DNA of 64,000 bases from Poriferisodalis sp965198245 (lineage in GTDB: Bacteria > Actinomycetota > Acidimicrobiia > Acidimicrobiales > Poriferisodalaceae): contig NZ_OZ240249.1 in NCBI RefSeq assembly GCF_965198245.1, positions 3,348,001-3,412,000 of the forward strand. Direction: 5' to 3'. The notes beneath the pieces were generated by a model that saw only the letters and a list, made by a program, of their open reading frames with translations, had not been told where the DNA came from and did not search any database. Positions 1 to 8,548 of this stretch are shown here, piece by piece. How positions within the stretch are numbered: the first letter of the stretch is position 1; each line of letters starts with the position of its first letter. The position numbers and the translations under genes were made by a program.

Positions 1-114
1 AAGCCCTGGTCCACGGTCAGCTGCGACTGGGTGTGGCGCCACACCGACCAGTGGATCAACTTCCCCTGGTCGACCGAGTCGCCGATCGTTACTGACGAGC
101 AGGCTCGGGCCTGA
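1..114 (+). CDS. C-terminal fragment of an unidentified protein
   Basis: Frame 1 is open from the first base to a TGA at 112-114, giving 37 residues rich in tryptophan (motifs such as CDWVWRH and WINFPW). The rest lies upstream of the window. The composition looks like real protein, but no family can be named from so short a tail. It is read in the same direction as the following MFS gene. Confidence 0.4.
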   Translation, partial: KPWSTVSCDWVWRHTDQWINFPWSTESPIVTDEQARA

Positions 115-197
115 GCTCGACGCGACCGTCACCGGGCGCCTCCACTGGCGCCAGCCGCCCGCCAAGACGTATCGGCGAACGCGAATTCATCCTGCTC

Positions 198-1364
198 ATG
201 GCGCTGGCAAGCGCCATGGCGGCCATCGCCATCGACACGCTGCTCCCGGCATTCGAGCAGATGCGTCCTGCGTTCGGTCTCAGCGCCGACTCCACGCAAC
301 TGTCGCTGACGCTCACGCTGTTCTTCGCCGGCATGGCGGTGGGCACCCTCTTCTATGGCCCGCTCGCCGACGCCATCGGTCGCAAGCCGCTGCTGTTCTT
401 CAGCTTGGGGCTCTATGCCGTGGCAGCCGTGGTGGGCGCCTTGGCCCCATCGCTGGAGGTGCTGCTGGCCAGCCGATTCGTATGGGGCGTTGCCGCAGCA
501 GGCCCGCGCACACTCACCCAGGCCATCGTGCGAGACCGCTTCAGCGGCACCGCCATGGCCCGGGCGATGACGCTCATCCAGACCGTGTTCTTCCTGGGGC
601 CCATCCTGGCCCCGATCCTCGGCAAGGGCCTCGTGGCGCTGGGGTCGTGGCGCTACACCTTGCTCTTCGGCGCAGCGAGCGCAGGCGTGCTGGCGCTGTG
701 GTCGCTGCGGCTGCCCGAGACGCTCGCGGATGAGAACCGCAGGCCGCTGAGCTTCGCCACCACGCTCGCCGGCTTCCGCAGCGTGATCGCAAACCGCACG
801 ACCCTCGGGTACACGCTGGCAGTCACGTTCGGATTCGGCGCGCTCTTCTCGTTCCTGGCCAGCTCAGAACTCATCTTCGTCGACGTCTATGGGCGGCCGA
901 GCTGGTTCGTTCCGTACTTCTCCACGATGAGCGCAATCGCCGCAGGCGTGTCGATCGCCAACAACCAGATGCTGCGCCGGGTTGAAGCGCGCCCGCTTGC
1001 ACTCGTTGCCGGCGTCGCTTTCACGGCGACCTCGGGTGCGCTGCTGGCTGTCACTGCCGCATCTGGCGGTCTGCCCAGGATCGGAGTGTGGATCTTGCTG
1101 TTCAGCCTGGCGAACGCTGCGATGATCGGGTTCTTTCCCGTCGCCATCAGCCTCGCGCTCGAACCGATGGGCGCACTGGCGGGCACGGCTGCTGCAGTCG
1201 TGGGTTTCTGCTCGACCGGGCTGGGCGCATTGCTCGCTGCGATCACCGATCGAGCGATCGCCGGCGACGTGATGCCGATTGGCGTGAGCTACTTCGTCTA
1301 TGGCGTCCTGGCCCTCGCCTGCCAGCTGTGGGCACGGCGCGCATCTGGGCGTGCCCGCTTCTGA
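198..1364 (+). CDS. MFS transporter, Bcr/CflA-like drug exporter
   Basis: A 388-residue protein with about twelve hydrophobic segments, typical of major facilitator proton antiporters of the Bcr/CflA multidrug group. The first helix holds IDTLLPAF (Bcr/CflA proteins usually have SIDAMLPAL here), and the loop after helix 2 reads GPLADAIGRKP, the MFS motif A. The first ATG is at 198, but the frame stays open back to 96 and encodes IGEREFILLM just before it, which resembles the usual N-terminus of the family. No ATG, GTG or TTG exists there, so the true start is uncertain. The substrate cannot be read from sequence. It converges on the CDF gene, with repeat copy 1 between them. Confidence 0.85.
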   Translation: MALASAMAAIAIDTLLPAFEQMRPAFGLSADSTQLSLTLTLFFAGMAVGTLFYGPLADAIGRKPLLFFSLGLYAVAAVVGALAPSLEVLLASRFVWGVAAAGPRTLTQAIVRDRFSGTAMARAMTLIQTVFFLGPILAPILGKGLVALGSWRYTLLFGAASAGVLALWSLRLPETLADENRRPLSFATTLAGFRSVIANRTTLGYTLAVTFGFGALFSFLASSELIFVDVYGRPSWFVPYFSTMSAIAAGVSIANNQMLRRVEARPLALVAGVAFTATSGALLAVTAASGGLPRIGVWILLFSLANAAMIGFFPVAISLALEPMGALAGTAAAVVGFCSTGLGALLAAITDRAIAGDVMPIGVSYFVYGVLALACQLWARRASGRARF

Positions 1365-1408
1365 CCTCGGTTGCAGCCTGCTGGAGCCCGCCGACACTGC
1401 GGGGCAGC

Positions 1409-1541
1409 GCGGATAGGTGACGTCTCGGAAAGTTGCTGTCACGCCTTCTTTGTGCAAATTTGCCGTCTGTGGCGGCATTTCTGCGCAAAGTCCAGGCCGC
1501 CGGGGCTGCCGGGCATCGCCGCCTATCCGCTAAGGCTCTTA
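1409..1541 (+). repeat. MITE-like 133-bp interspersed repeat, copy 1
   Basis: It starts GCGGATAGG and ends CCTATCCGC, a perfect 9-bp terminal inverted repeat, followed by a TAAGGCTCTTAA tail. Inside are the palindrome GCAAATTTGC and an imperfect stem (CTTTGTGCA.. pairing with ..TGCGCAAAG). It has no coding capacity. It lies between convergent genes, and the TTA at 1539-1541 in its right tail is the TAA stop codon of the minus-strand CDF gene. Near-identical copies occur at 6201, 15331 and 18053. Confidence 0.9.
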
Positions 1542-2456
1542 AGTGCGTGGGCGGGAGCTGTCCCGATCCAGGTGGTGGTCTTCGGTGCAGTCGGCCTCGG
1601 AGCGCTCGAGCTGCAATGTGAGATGCGAGATGCCGTGCCGATCCTTCGCAATCGCCCGCAGATCGCTGAGCAACCGGTCGGCATCGGCGCCGAGTTCGGG
1701 ATCGGTGACCACATGGGCGCTCATCTGCACGTAGCCCGACGTCACCATGCGCACGTGGATGTCGTGCATCACCGTGACGCCCGCCACTCCCTCCATGTCC
1801 GAGCAGAGCGCATCCATGTCGAGATCCGAGGGCACGCCGTCGATCAGCACCTCGAACACCGACGTGGCGAGCTTCCACGAGCTGATCACCACGAGCACCA
1901 CGATCACGATGCTCAGTGCGGGGTCGACCCACCACCAGCCGGTCAGCAAGATGATCGCCGCCGAGACGATCACAGCGACCGAAACCAAGAGGTCGGCGAG
2001 CACGTGGCGGAATGCTGCCTCCACGTTGAGGTTCCGGGTTGATCCCGAACGCAACAGCAGGGCCGCAACGGCGTTGACGGCGAGCGCGATGCCGCCGACC
2101 ACCAGCACCCAGCCCGCTTCGACCTCGACCGGGTTGCCCCGAAAGCCGTCCAGGAACCGCAGTGCCGCCGACCAGGCGATCCACACAGCCACCGCCCACA
2201 GCGCAACGGCGTTGACCGCCGCCGCCAGCACTTCGGCACGCTCGAAGCCAAAGGTGCGCTTGACCGAGGCCGGCTTGCGTGCCGCCCAGGAGGCCAGCAG
2301 GGCCAATCCGATGGCGGCGCTGTCGGTGAAGGCGTGACCGGCGTCGGCGAGCAGCGCCAGGCTGCCCGACAGCGCAGCACCGAAGACCTCGAACCCGGCG
2401 ATGGCGAGTGTCAGCCCAAACGCCACGGCCAATCGCCGACGAGACACCTCGCGCAA
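1539..2456 (-). CDS. Cation diffusion facilitator (CDF) metal exporter
   Basis: A 305-residue CDF/CzcD-type exporter that swaps cytoplasmic zinc or similar divalent ions for protons. Six membrane helices can be seen. The two metal-binding HxxxD motifs are present: ADAGHAFTDSA in helix 2 and FRHVLADLL in helix 5. A C-terminal cytoplasmic ferredoxin-like domain follows (from about residue 210, with HDIHVR). The start used is TTG. The open frame runs upstream with HQHHHDL, a histidine-rich N-terminus usual in the family, but no standard start codon is there. The gene lies downstream of the Fur/Zur regulator on the same strand, so zinc detoxification sits beside zinc uptake. Its stop codon lies inside repeat copy 1. 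Confidence 0.9.
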   Translation of the reverse strand: MREVSRRRLAVAFGLTLAIAGFEVFGAALSGSLALLADAGHAFTDSAAIGLALLASWAARKPASVKRTFGFERAEVLAAAVNAVALWAVAVWIAWSAALRFLDGFRGNPVEVEAGWVLVVGGIALAVNAVAALLLRSGSTRNLNVEAAFRHVLADLLVSVAVIVSAAIILLTGWWWVDPALSIVIVVLVVISSWKLATSVFEVLIDGVPSDLDMDALCSDMEGVAGVTVMHDIHVRMVTSGYVQMSAHVVTDPELGADADRLLSDLRAIAKDRHGISHLTLQLERSEADCTEDHHLDRDSSRPRT

Positions 2457-2547
2457 GTCGTGATGATGCTGGTGTGAGATGCAATTCAGCCTATGACGGG
2501 CGTGCTGAATTGCCGGGCACGGGCCTGGTTGTGACGCAGTTTTCTTG

Positions 2548-2611
2548 GCATTCAGCCGCAGCGCACGGCCTCAGCGCACAGCTTCAGCGGCCAGCTTCAG
2601 CGCTCAGCCTC
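2548..2611 (-). repeat. 13-bp tandem array at the zur stop codon
   Basis: Read on the minus strand, units of the type TGAAGCTGnnCGC follow one another at 13-bp spacing: 2587-2599, 2574-2586, 2561-2573 and a degenerate 2548-2560. A 12-bp version overlaps the last zur codons. The first TGA is the zur stop. Because 13 is not a multiple of 3, later units place TGA in the other frames. Confidence 0.75.
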
Positions 2612-3187
2612 GCAGTCGCCACACCGTCCGTAGAGGTCCAGGTTGTGGCGCAATGGCATAAAGCCTGATTCGCGCGCGGCAGCAGCGAGCGCATGGTCGA
2701 TGCGGATCTCGGTCTCGCTGTCCAGCTCGATGTCGGAGATCGCTCCGCAGCTCACGCAGATCAGGTGATGGTGATGACCCAGCAGCGATTCGGCCAGCTC
2801 GAAGTAGGCGCGCTCGCCTCCGGTTTCGAGGCGCTGCACGATCCCGCATCGCTCAAGCGCCTCCAGGTTTCGATACGCCGTGCTGCGGGCCAGATCGGGC
2901 ACCATCGACTCGATGTCGGGGAGCCGAACCGGCCTGGCCGCACGCGCCAGCGCTTCCACCAATCGACGTCGGCCGTCGGTGTAGCGCTGATCGGCGTCTC
3001 GCAGTCGCGCCGCAACACTGTCGTGCAACTCGCCGAGATCCCTCGACCACGTGTCGGCTTCATTGGGCTGCTTGGTCACGGCCGCGTCCGCGGACTGCTT
3101 GGTCACGGCCGCGTCCGCGGACTGCTTGGTCACGGCCGCGTCCGCGGACTGCTTGGTCACGGCCGCGTCCGCGGACTGCTTGGTCAC
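2597..3187 (-). CDS. zur: Fur-family regulator, probably Zur
   Basis: A metal-dependent repressor of the Fur family, about 196 residues. Past a repetitive N-terminus, the winged-helix part carries IESMVPDLARSTAYRNLEAL, and the dimer/metal part carries the histidine run GHHHHLICVSCG and the closing pair CGDC (the structural Cys4 zinc site). Location next to znuC and znuA/B suggests zinc sensing, though the family fold alone does not separate Zur from Fur. The chosen GTG start at 3187 overlaps the znuC TGA (GTGA), which implies translational coupling. That junction has been tandemly copied five times, so the protein begins with repeats of VTKQSADAA and four more in-frame GTG codons could also serve as starts. 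Confidence 0.85.
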   Translation of the reverse strand: MTKQSADAAVTKQSADAAVTKQSADAAVTKQSADAAVTKQPNEADTWSRDLGELHDSVAARLRDADQRYTDGRRRLVEALARAARPVRLPDIESMVPDLARSTAYRNLEALERCGIVQRLETGGERAYFELAESLLGHHHHLICVSCGAISDIELDSETEIRIDHALAAAARESGFMPLRHNLDLYGRCGDCEAER

Positions 3188-3202
3188 GGCCGCGTCCGCG
3201 GC
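3068..3202 (-). repeat. 27-bp x5 tandem repeat spanning the znuC stop / zur start
   Basis: Five nearly perfect 27-bp units (3068, 3095, 3122, 3149, 3176). Every unit contains CCGTGACC, which is both an in-frame TGA in the znuC frame and an in-frame GTG in the zur frame. The repeat has duplicated the stop/start junction itself and encodes VTKQSADAA in zur. No unique spacers lie between units, so it is not CRISPR. Confidence 0.95.
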
Positions 3203-4014
3203 CCGAGCGACCACACCCCTTCTCCAGCGATCTGGCTCGCGCGGCCGAAGTCGGCGTCGCGGGCAGGCCCGGGCTCCTCCAGAACGAGCAGCGACGACAT
3301 GTCGTCGCCCTCGCCGAACTCCAGCCGGGTCACTGCATTGGCACCGAACGCGGCGGCCATGTTCTCCTCGTTGAGCACCTGTTCGGGCGTGCCGTCTGCG
3401 AGCACAGCGCCGTTGAGCAGCACGATCCGTTCGCACAGGCGGGCCTCGCTGAGGTGATGCGTCGAGAGCACCACCAGCTTGTTGCGCATCCGCTCGGCAT
3501 CGACGACCTCAAGGACAATGTCCTGGCTCGGGATGTCGAGGCCCGTGATGGGTTCGTCGAGCAGCAAGCAATCCGATTGAGAGGCCAGTGCAGACGCGAT
3601 CAGCACGCGCTGGCGCTGCCCACCCGAGAGCTGACCGAACGACCGCCTCCGCAGATCTGCCACCTTCAATCGCTCGGCTGCCACGTCCATCGCATCACGA
3701 TCGACCTTGCGCATACGGCCGAGCAGACCCCGCTCACGGAATCGCCCGATCATCAGCACCTCATTCACCGTCATCGGCATGAACGCGTGTGGGCTGTGGT
3801 GCTGGCTGACGTAGCCGACCGTGATCTCGTAGTCCTTGCGAACGTCGCCTGAGGTCGGTGCAAGCAGGCCGCCGAGCAGCCGCAGCAGCGTCGTCTTGCC
3901 CGAGCCGTTCGAACCCATCAAGGCCACCGCAGCGCCCGAGTCCAACCTCATGGAGTCGATGTCGAGGACCTGTCGGTTGCCGAAGGACACCTTGATGTCA
4001 TTGAGCGTGAACAT
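3184..4014 (-). CDS. znuC: Zinc/manganese ABC transporter ATP-binding protein
   Basis: A 276-residue ABC ATPase that energises metal uptake through ZnuB. Walker A is GSNGSGKTTLL, the signature is LSGGQRQRV, Walker B is CLLLDEP, and the switch histidine is in LSTHH. It is transcribed divergently from znuA, sharing a 97-bp control region, and is followed by zur with a GTGA overlap. The C-terminus (from about residue 225) is longer than the core ATPase domain and ends in the first unit of the 27-bp array. Confidence 0.92.
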   Translation of the reverse strand: MFTLNDIKVSFGNRQVLDIDSMRLDSGAAVALMGSNGSGKTTLLRLLGGLLAPTSGDVRKDYEITVGYVSQHHSPHAFMPMTVNEVLMIGRFRERGLLGRMRKVDRDAMDVAAERLKVADLRRRSFGQLSGGQRQRVLIASALASQSDCLLLDEPITGLDIPSQDIVLEVVDAERMRNKLVVLSTHHLSEARLCERIVLLNGAVLADGTPEQVLNEENMAAAFGANAVTRLEFGEGDDMSSLLVLEEPGPARDADFGRASQIAGEGVWSLGPRTRP

Positions 4015-4063
4015 CGCAGCGTCGTACCTCGCCCTTCATCTGCCCGCTCATCCGGTCACAGGA

Positions 4064-4092
4064 TTGAAGATGAGAATGAGTCTCACTATAGT
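4064..4092 (+). promoter_or_regulatory. znuA promoter with embedded Zur-box-like palindrome
   Basis: TTGAAG (4064-4069) and TATAGT (4087-4092) are separated by exactly 17 bp and resemble -35 and -10 elements. The spacer is filled by TGAGAATGAGTCTCA (4071-4085), an inverted repeat with the 7-1-7 layout of Fur-family operators. A bound repressor would block polymerase directly. The site also lies 57 bp upstream of the divergent znuC, so it could control both units. Confidence 0.75.
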
Positions 4093-4111
4093 CACGGCCG
4101 TGCAGCCGTCC

Positions 4112-5284
4112 ATGAGTGCTTCCATGCGTCCCCGCAAGCGGGTGTCGCCTCCGCTTCACTCCAATGGCTCTGGACGCCGCCGACGGCGCCAAGCCACCCG
4201 TCTCACGGCGATGATCTGTGCCGGATTCCTGCTTGTCGCTGCGTGCGCGGGCGATGATGCGACTGGTTCCGGCGCTGATGCTGGCACTGATTCGGACACT
4301 GGCTCCGGCGCTGATTCTGGCGTCCCCACGGTGGTCACGTCCATGAGCATCTGGGCCGATGTCGTGGAGAACGTCACTTGCAACGGCCTCGTTCAGGTCG
4401 AGTCGCTCGCGCCGCCCGGCGTCGATACGCACACCTACGAACCGTCCCTGCGAGATCGCGCCAAGATGGACGACGCGAGCATGATCGTGATCAACGGTCT
4501 CGGGCTCGAAGCCACGCTCGAGGACACGCTCGATGCCGTCGCCGCTGACGGAACGCCGGTGTTCGTTATCGGTGACCACATCGAGCCCCTCACCGCCGCC
4601 GACAGCCAGGACGACCAGTCCGACGACTCCGATCACGACGACGAATCAGATGATCACGCCGAGGCGGACGATCACGACGAATCAGATGATCACGACGAAT
4701 CAGATGATCACGCCGAGGCGGACGAGCATGCCCACGACCACGAAGGCGGTGCAGATCCGCACATCTGGTTCGATCCCGTGCGGATCTCGGGCACCCTCGA
4801 TGAGCTTGCGCACGAAATCGCTGAGGCCACGGGGCTGCCCGAGGCCGACCTCGCGGCCTGCACGCAGGACTACAAGGACGCATTGCTCGACGCCCACACC
4901 GACGTCGTCGAACTCGTCGAGACCCTGGCCCCCGAACAGCGCGTGCTCGTCACCAACCACGACTCGTTCCGCTACTTCGCCGACAGGTACGGCTTCCGGG
5001 TGGTGGGCACTGTGATTCCGGCCGCCACGACGGCAGCTGAAGCCAGCATCGCTCGCCTTGAAGAGCTGGCACACGTCATCGAAGACGAAGGCGTCCCGGC
5101 GATCTTCGGCGACACGACCCATGCGTCGGCAACGTTGGAGGAATTGGCCTCACAGGCGGGCGTCGTGGTGGTGAGACTGAACACCGACAACCTCGGGCCT
5201 GAGGGCAGCTCGCACAGCACCTACATCGGATTGCTGAGGGGCAACGCCGAGGTCATCGTCGATACGTTGCAGTCGGGCGGATGA
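4112..5284 (+). CDS. znuA: Zinc-binding lipoprotein of the ZnuA family
   Basis: The extracellular substrate-binding protein of a zinc ABC importer, about 390 residues. After an arginine-rich start, a signal peptide ends in the lipobox LVAAC, so it should be lipid-anchored. Metal ligands are visible in DTHTYEPS, ADPHIWFDP and TNHDSFRYF, with an acidic ligand in GDTTHAS. Between the first two lies an Asp/His-rich loop made of repeated HDESDDH units, typical of zinc-specific members. The start is placed at ATG 4112, downstream of the predicted promoter; ATG 4124 is equally possible. It is followed 10 bp later by znuB. Confidence 0.93.
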   Translation: MSASMRPRKRVSPPLHSNGSGRRRRRQATRLTAMICAGFLLVAACAGDDATGSGADAGTDSDTGSGADSGVPTVVTSMSIWADVVENVTCNGLVQVESLAPPGVDTHTYEPSLRDRAKMDDASMIVINGLGLEATLEDTLDAVAADGTPVFVIGDHIEPLTAADSQDDQSDDSDHDDESDDHAEADDHDESDDHDESDDHAEADEHAHDHEGGADPHIWFDPVRISGTLDELAHEIAEATGLPEADLAACTQDYKDALLDAHTDVVELVETLAPEQRVLVTNHDSFRYFADRYGFRVVGTVIPAATTAAEASIARLEELAHVIEDEGVPAIFGDTTHASATLEELASQAGVVVVRLNTDNLGPEGSSHSTYIGLLRGNAEVIVDTLQSGG

Positions 5285-5294
5285 GAGCAGCGAT

Positions 5295-6203
5295 GTGGAA
5301 TTCCTGACCGACCCGATTGCGTGGTGGATCGACCCATTCGTTGACAACCCCTTCATGCGCAACGCGCTGTGGGCCGCTTTGCTCGCGGTGCTCACGACGT
5401 CGGTTGTCGGAACCTGGGTGGTGCTGCGGGGCATGACGTTCCTGGGCGATGCCTTCGCCCATGGCGTGCTGCCGGGCATCGCGCTCGCCTACATCATCGG
5501 CTTCAGCACCACGATCGGCGCGCTGGCTGCGGCGCTGTTGATGGTCGGCGGCATCCACATCATCCGCAACTTCTCGCCGCTGTCAGAAGAGACGTCGATC
5601 GGCGTGCTGTTCGTGGGGTTCCTCGCACTGGCGGTGGTGATCATGTCCACCGGCGCGGGTGCCTACTCGGGCGATCTCACCCGATTTCTCTTCGGCTCGA
5701 TCACCGGAATCGACGACGACGACCTTCGCCGTCAGGCAATTGCTGCGGCAATCTCGGTCGGCGCCACTGTGCTCTTGCATCGGGCGTTCTTCGTGACCAC
5801 CTTCGACGAGTCCCAAGCGCAGATCGCCGGAATGCGTCCGAGGCTGGCGCACGCGGCGCTGCTGACACTGCTGGCCATCGCCATCGTGTCGTCGTTCGAG
5901 GCGGTCGGCAGCCTGCTCGTCTTCGCCTTCCTCGTGGCCCCGGCGGCGACGGCAAGCCTGCTGGTGCGACGCGTGCCACGCATCATGATGACCGCCGTCG
6001 GGCTCGGCGCTGTCGCGGCTGTGGTCGGCCTGCTGGTCAGCTACCACCACGACACGGCCGCCGGCGCCACCATGGCGCTCGCCACTGTTGTGATGCTGCT
6101 GATGACGCTGCTGGTGACGGGCGTCATCAGGGCGCTGCGGCGTCCGAGCGACCAGGCAACCGAGGCCGCGCAGGACGAGCCTGCACACGACCACGCTGCT
6201 TAA
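5295..6203 (+). CDS. znuB: Zinc/manganese ABC transporter permease
   Basis: A 302-residue ABC-3 family permease with about eight membrane helices. Family landmarks include GTWVVLRGMTFLGDAFAHGVLPG near the N-terminus and VGSLLVFAFLVAPAATA in the later helices. The start is GTG at 5295, 10 bp after znuA. It ends in a histidine-containing tail (HDHAA). Its TAA stop is the first codon of repeat copy 2, so the znuAB transcript runs into that element. Confidence 0.92.
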   Translation: MEFLTDPIAWWIDPFVDNPFMRNALWAALLAVLTTSVVGTWVVLRGMTFLGDAFAHGVLPGIALAYIIGFSTTIGALAAALLMVGGIHIIRNFSPLSEETSIGVLFVGFLALAVVIMSTGAGAYSGDLTRFLFGSITGIDDDDLRRQAIAAAISVGATVLLHRAFFVTTFDESQAQIAGMRPRLAHAALLTLLAIAIVSSFEAVGSLLVFAFLVAPAATASLLVRRVPRIMMTAVGLGAVAAVVGLLVSYHHDTAAGATMALATVVMLLMTLLVTGVIRALRRPSDQATEAAQDEPAHDHAA

Positions 6204-6334
6204 GAGCCCTAGCGGATAGGCGGCGATGCCCGGCAGCCCCGACGGCCTGGACTTTGCGCAGAAATGCCGCCACAGACGGCAAATTTGCACAAAGAAGGCG
6301 TGACAGCAACTTTTCGAGACGTCACCTATCCGCG
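6201..6334 (-). repeat. MITE-like 133-bp repeat, copy 2 (inverted)
   Basis: The same element as copy 1 in reverse orientation. It begins TAAGAGCCCTAGCGGATAGG and ends CACCTATCCGC. TAA is the znuB stop, with a second in-frame stop (TAG) two codons further on. It lies between convergent znuB and the SDR gene. Confidence 0.9.
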
Positions 6335-6372
6335 CGGCCCCTAAGCAGCGCTGGAGCAGCGCTGGATCGGCG

Positions 6373-7257
6373 CTATTGCTCTGCGTCGGTGAAGCTCGCC
6401 CGCAGGGTCGGGTTCTCGAGGTTGGCGAGCTGCTGATTGCGGTGATTGACGTCGGCGAGCAGCTCGGGATGGGACAACACCCAGAAGCGTCGCCCGTACA
6501 TTGCCTCGATCACTTTGGCGGCGACCTGGGACGGGTCCATACCGCGTTCCAGCGCCGCCGCGATGTTCGCGTTGCGCCGGCGGGCGTCGGCGGTCTCGGT
6601 GCGAGCTTCACCGGCCGGCCGCTCCCGCCGTTGCCGGCGCAGTTCTTCTGGCCGGTTCCGCTGAGAAGTGGCGATGTTGGTGCGCACCACGCCCGGGCAC
6701 AGCACCGAGACACCGACGTCGGCGTTGCGATCACGTTGCATTTCCAGGTGCAGCGTCTCCATGATCGCCACCACGCCGTACTTGGCGGCGTTGTAGGGGC
6801 CGAGCCCTGGCACCGACATGAGTCCCGCTACTGAAGCGGTGCTCACGATGTGCGACTCGGGGGCCTCGATGAGATGGGGCAGGAAGTGATGGACGCCGTG
6901 GATCACGCCCCACAGGCACACGTCGACCACCCACTTCCAGTCGACGAGTTGCTGATTGCGGATCAGCCCTCCCCCGCCAACACCAGCGTTGTTGCACACC
7001 ATGTGCACGGCGCCGAAGCGGTCGATGGTCGCACGCGCCAACGCTCCGACCGAGTCGGCATCGGTCACGTCGGTGATGACGCCTAGGGCTTCGACCCCCC
7101 GGTCGGCGACCTCCGCCTCGGCAGCCCGCAGCGGGGCCTCCTCGATGTCGGCCAGCACCACGTTGGCACCCTCGGCCGCAAAGCCCAGCGCCAGCGCCTT
7201 GCCGATTCCTGACGCCGCGCCCGTCACCACCGCGACGCGTCCCTGCATGGTCTCCAT
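6373..7257 (-). CDS. Short-chain dehydrogenase/reductase
   Basis: A 294-residue classical SDR oxidoreductase using NAD(P). The cofactor motif TGAASGIG is at about residue 12, followed by NNAGVGG, the catalytic serine in STASVAG, and the YNAAK pair. Asp in LADIEE after strand 2 favours NAD. The C-terminal third is long and arginine-rich, as in actinobacterial SDRs of unknown alcohol substrate. It is followed by an 11-bp direct repeat (AGCAGCGCTGG twice) before repeat copy 2. The substrate is unknown. Confidence 0.9.
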   Translation of the reverse strand: METMQGRVAVVTGAASGIGKALALGFAAEGANVVLADIEEAPLRAAEAEVADRGVEALGVITDVTDADSVGALARATIDRFGAVHMVCNNAGVGGGGLIRNQQLVDWKWVVDVCLWGVIHGVHHFLPHLIEAPESHIVSTASVAGLMSVPGLGPYNAAKYGVVAIMETLHLEMQRDRNADVGVSVLCPGVVRTNIATSQRNRPEELRRQRRERPAGEARTETADARRRNANIAAALERGMDPSQVAAKVIEAMYGRRFWVLSHPELLADVNHRNQQLANLENPTLRASFTDAEQ

Positions 7258-7339
7258 GGCTGTGCCCCCCCGCGAGCCGTGTATGGCCAGCCCGAACAGT
7301 ACGGGCTGCGATGTCCGCAGCGCCGAGACGAAGTACGAG

Positions 7340-8476
7340 CTAAGAGTTGAGCTGGTCGAAGCGGTCCATCACGTCGAGGTACTCGCTGATCATCTCTTCC
7401 ACGACCCTCGTGGCGGAAATGGACTCGTTCAGCTGACCGACCACCTGGCCAACGAAGTAGTTGGCGAGCTCGACGGCGCCCTTGTTGGAGGGATTCATGG
7501 CCGCCCGGTCGATGCGGCGGCTTGCGGCGCCGATAAGCATCGGCTGCAGCGGCATTGGCAGCGTCCCCGGCGAATTGTCGCCTTCCCATTCGTCGGTCCA
7601 CGCCGAGCGAAGCTGGCGGGCCGGCTTGCCGGTGCGAGAGCGCGACCGCAGCGTGTCAGACGATCCTGCAGCCAGGAACTTCTCCTTCACGACCGGGTGC
7701 GTCTCAGCCTCTTGGGTGGTGAGCCACACCGAGCCGCACCACACGCCCTGCGCGCCAAGTGCGAGCGCCGCAGCGACCTGGCGGCCGTTGCCGATGCCGC
7801 CAGCGGCGAGAACGGGCACCGGGGCAATGGCGTCGACCACCTCGGGCACCAGCACCATCGTGGCGATGTCGCCCGTATGGCCGCCGGCCTCATGGCCTTG
7901 CGCGATGACGATGTCGACGCCCACAGCCACGTGCCGCTCAGCGTGAACCTTCTTGCCGGCCAGCGCTCCCACGAGCACGTCGTTGTCGTGCGCCCGCTGG
8001 ATCATGTCGGGAGGCGGCGGACCGAGCGCATTCACGGCCAGCCGGATCGGGTACGAGAAGGCCACATCCATGAGCGGAACGGCCTGCGCATAGGTCATCG
8101 GCGGTTCGGAGTCGTACGCCGACGCCTTCTCGCCGTCATCCGCGGGCAGCGGCGGCACGTCGTAGCGATCCATCATGTCGTCGAGGAACTGGCGATGCTG
8201 GGGCGGGATCATCGCCTTGAGGTCTTTCACCGACAGCTCGCCCTCGGTCTTGCCCTCGTACTTGGCCGGCACGATGATGTCCACGCCGAAGGGCCGACCG
8301 CCCACCTCGTCAACGATCCATCCCATGTCGATGTCGAGTTCTTCAGGCGTGTGACCCGCGGCACCGAGCACGCCGAAGCCGCCCGCCTTGGTCACTGCCG
8401 CCACCACGTCCCGGCAATGGGTGAATGCGACGATCGGAACGTCGCAGCCCAGCATCTCGCACAAAGGTGTCTTCAT
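7340..8476 (-). CDS. Nitronate monooxygenase-family flavoprotein
   Basis: A 378-residue FMN-dependent TIM-barrel enzyme of the nitronate monooxygenase (2-nitropropane dioxygenase) family. The phosphate- and FMN-binding segments are visible as AQGHEAGGHTG and AAGGIGNGRQ, followed by GAQGVWCGSVWL. The N-terminal PIVAFTHCRD region fits the family start. Many actinobacterial paralogues are annotated only by fold, so the true substrate is open. It is 82 bp upstream of the SDR gene on the same strand and may be co-transcribed with it. Confidence 0.87.
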   Translation of the reverse strand: MKTPLCEMLGCDVPIVAFTHCRDVVAAVTKAGGFGVLGAAGHTPEELDIDMGWIVDEVGGRPFGVDIIVPAKYEGKTEGELSVKDLKAMIPPQHRQFLDDMMDRYDVPPLPADDGEKASAYDSEPPMTYAQAVPLMDVAFSYPIRLAVNALGPPPPDMIQRAHDNDVLVGALAGKKVHAERHVAVGVDIVIAQGHEAGGHTGDIATMVLVPEVVDAIAPVPVLAAGGIGNGRQVAAALALGAQGVWCGSVWLTTQEAETHPVVKEKFLAAGSSDTLRSRSRTGKPARQLRSAWTDEWEGDNSPGTLPMPLQPMLIGAASRRIDRAAMNPSNKGAVELANYFVGQVVGQLNESISATRVVEEMISEYLDVMDRFDQLNS

Positions 8477-8548
8477 GCCCCGAAACTACCGGCGCAGGCA
8501 CGCCCGCCGCAGCGCTGCTGCCGGGCGCGGACGCAGTCGCCCGCCCGC

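Noticed and set aside
3068..3202. Possible CRISPR array
   Set aside because: The five units are contiguous, have no spacers, and lie in coding sequence.
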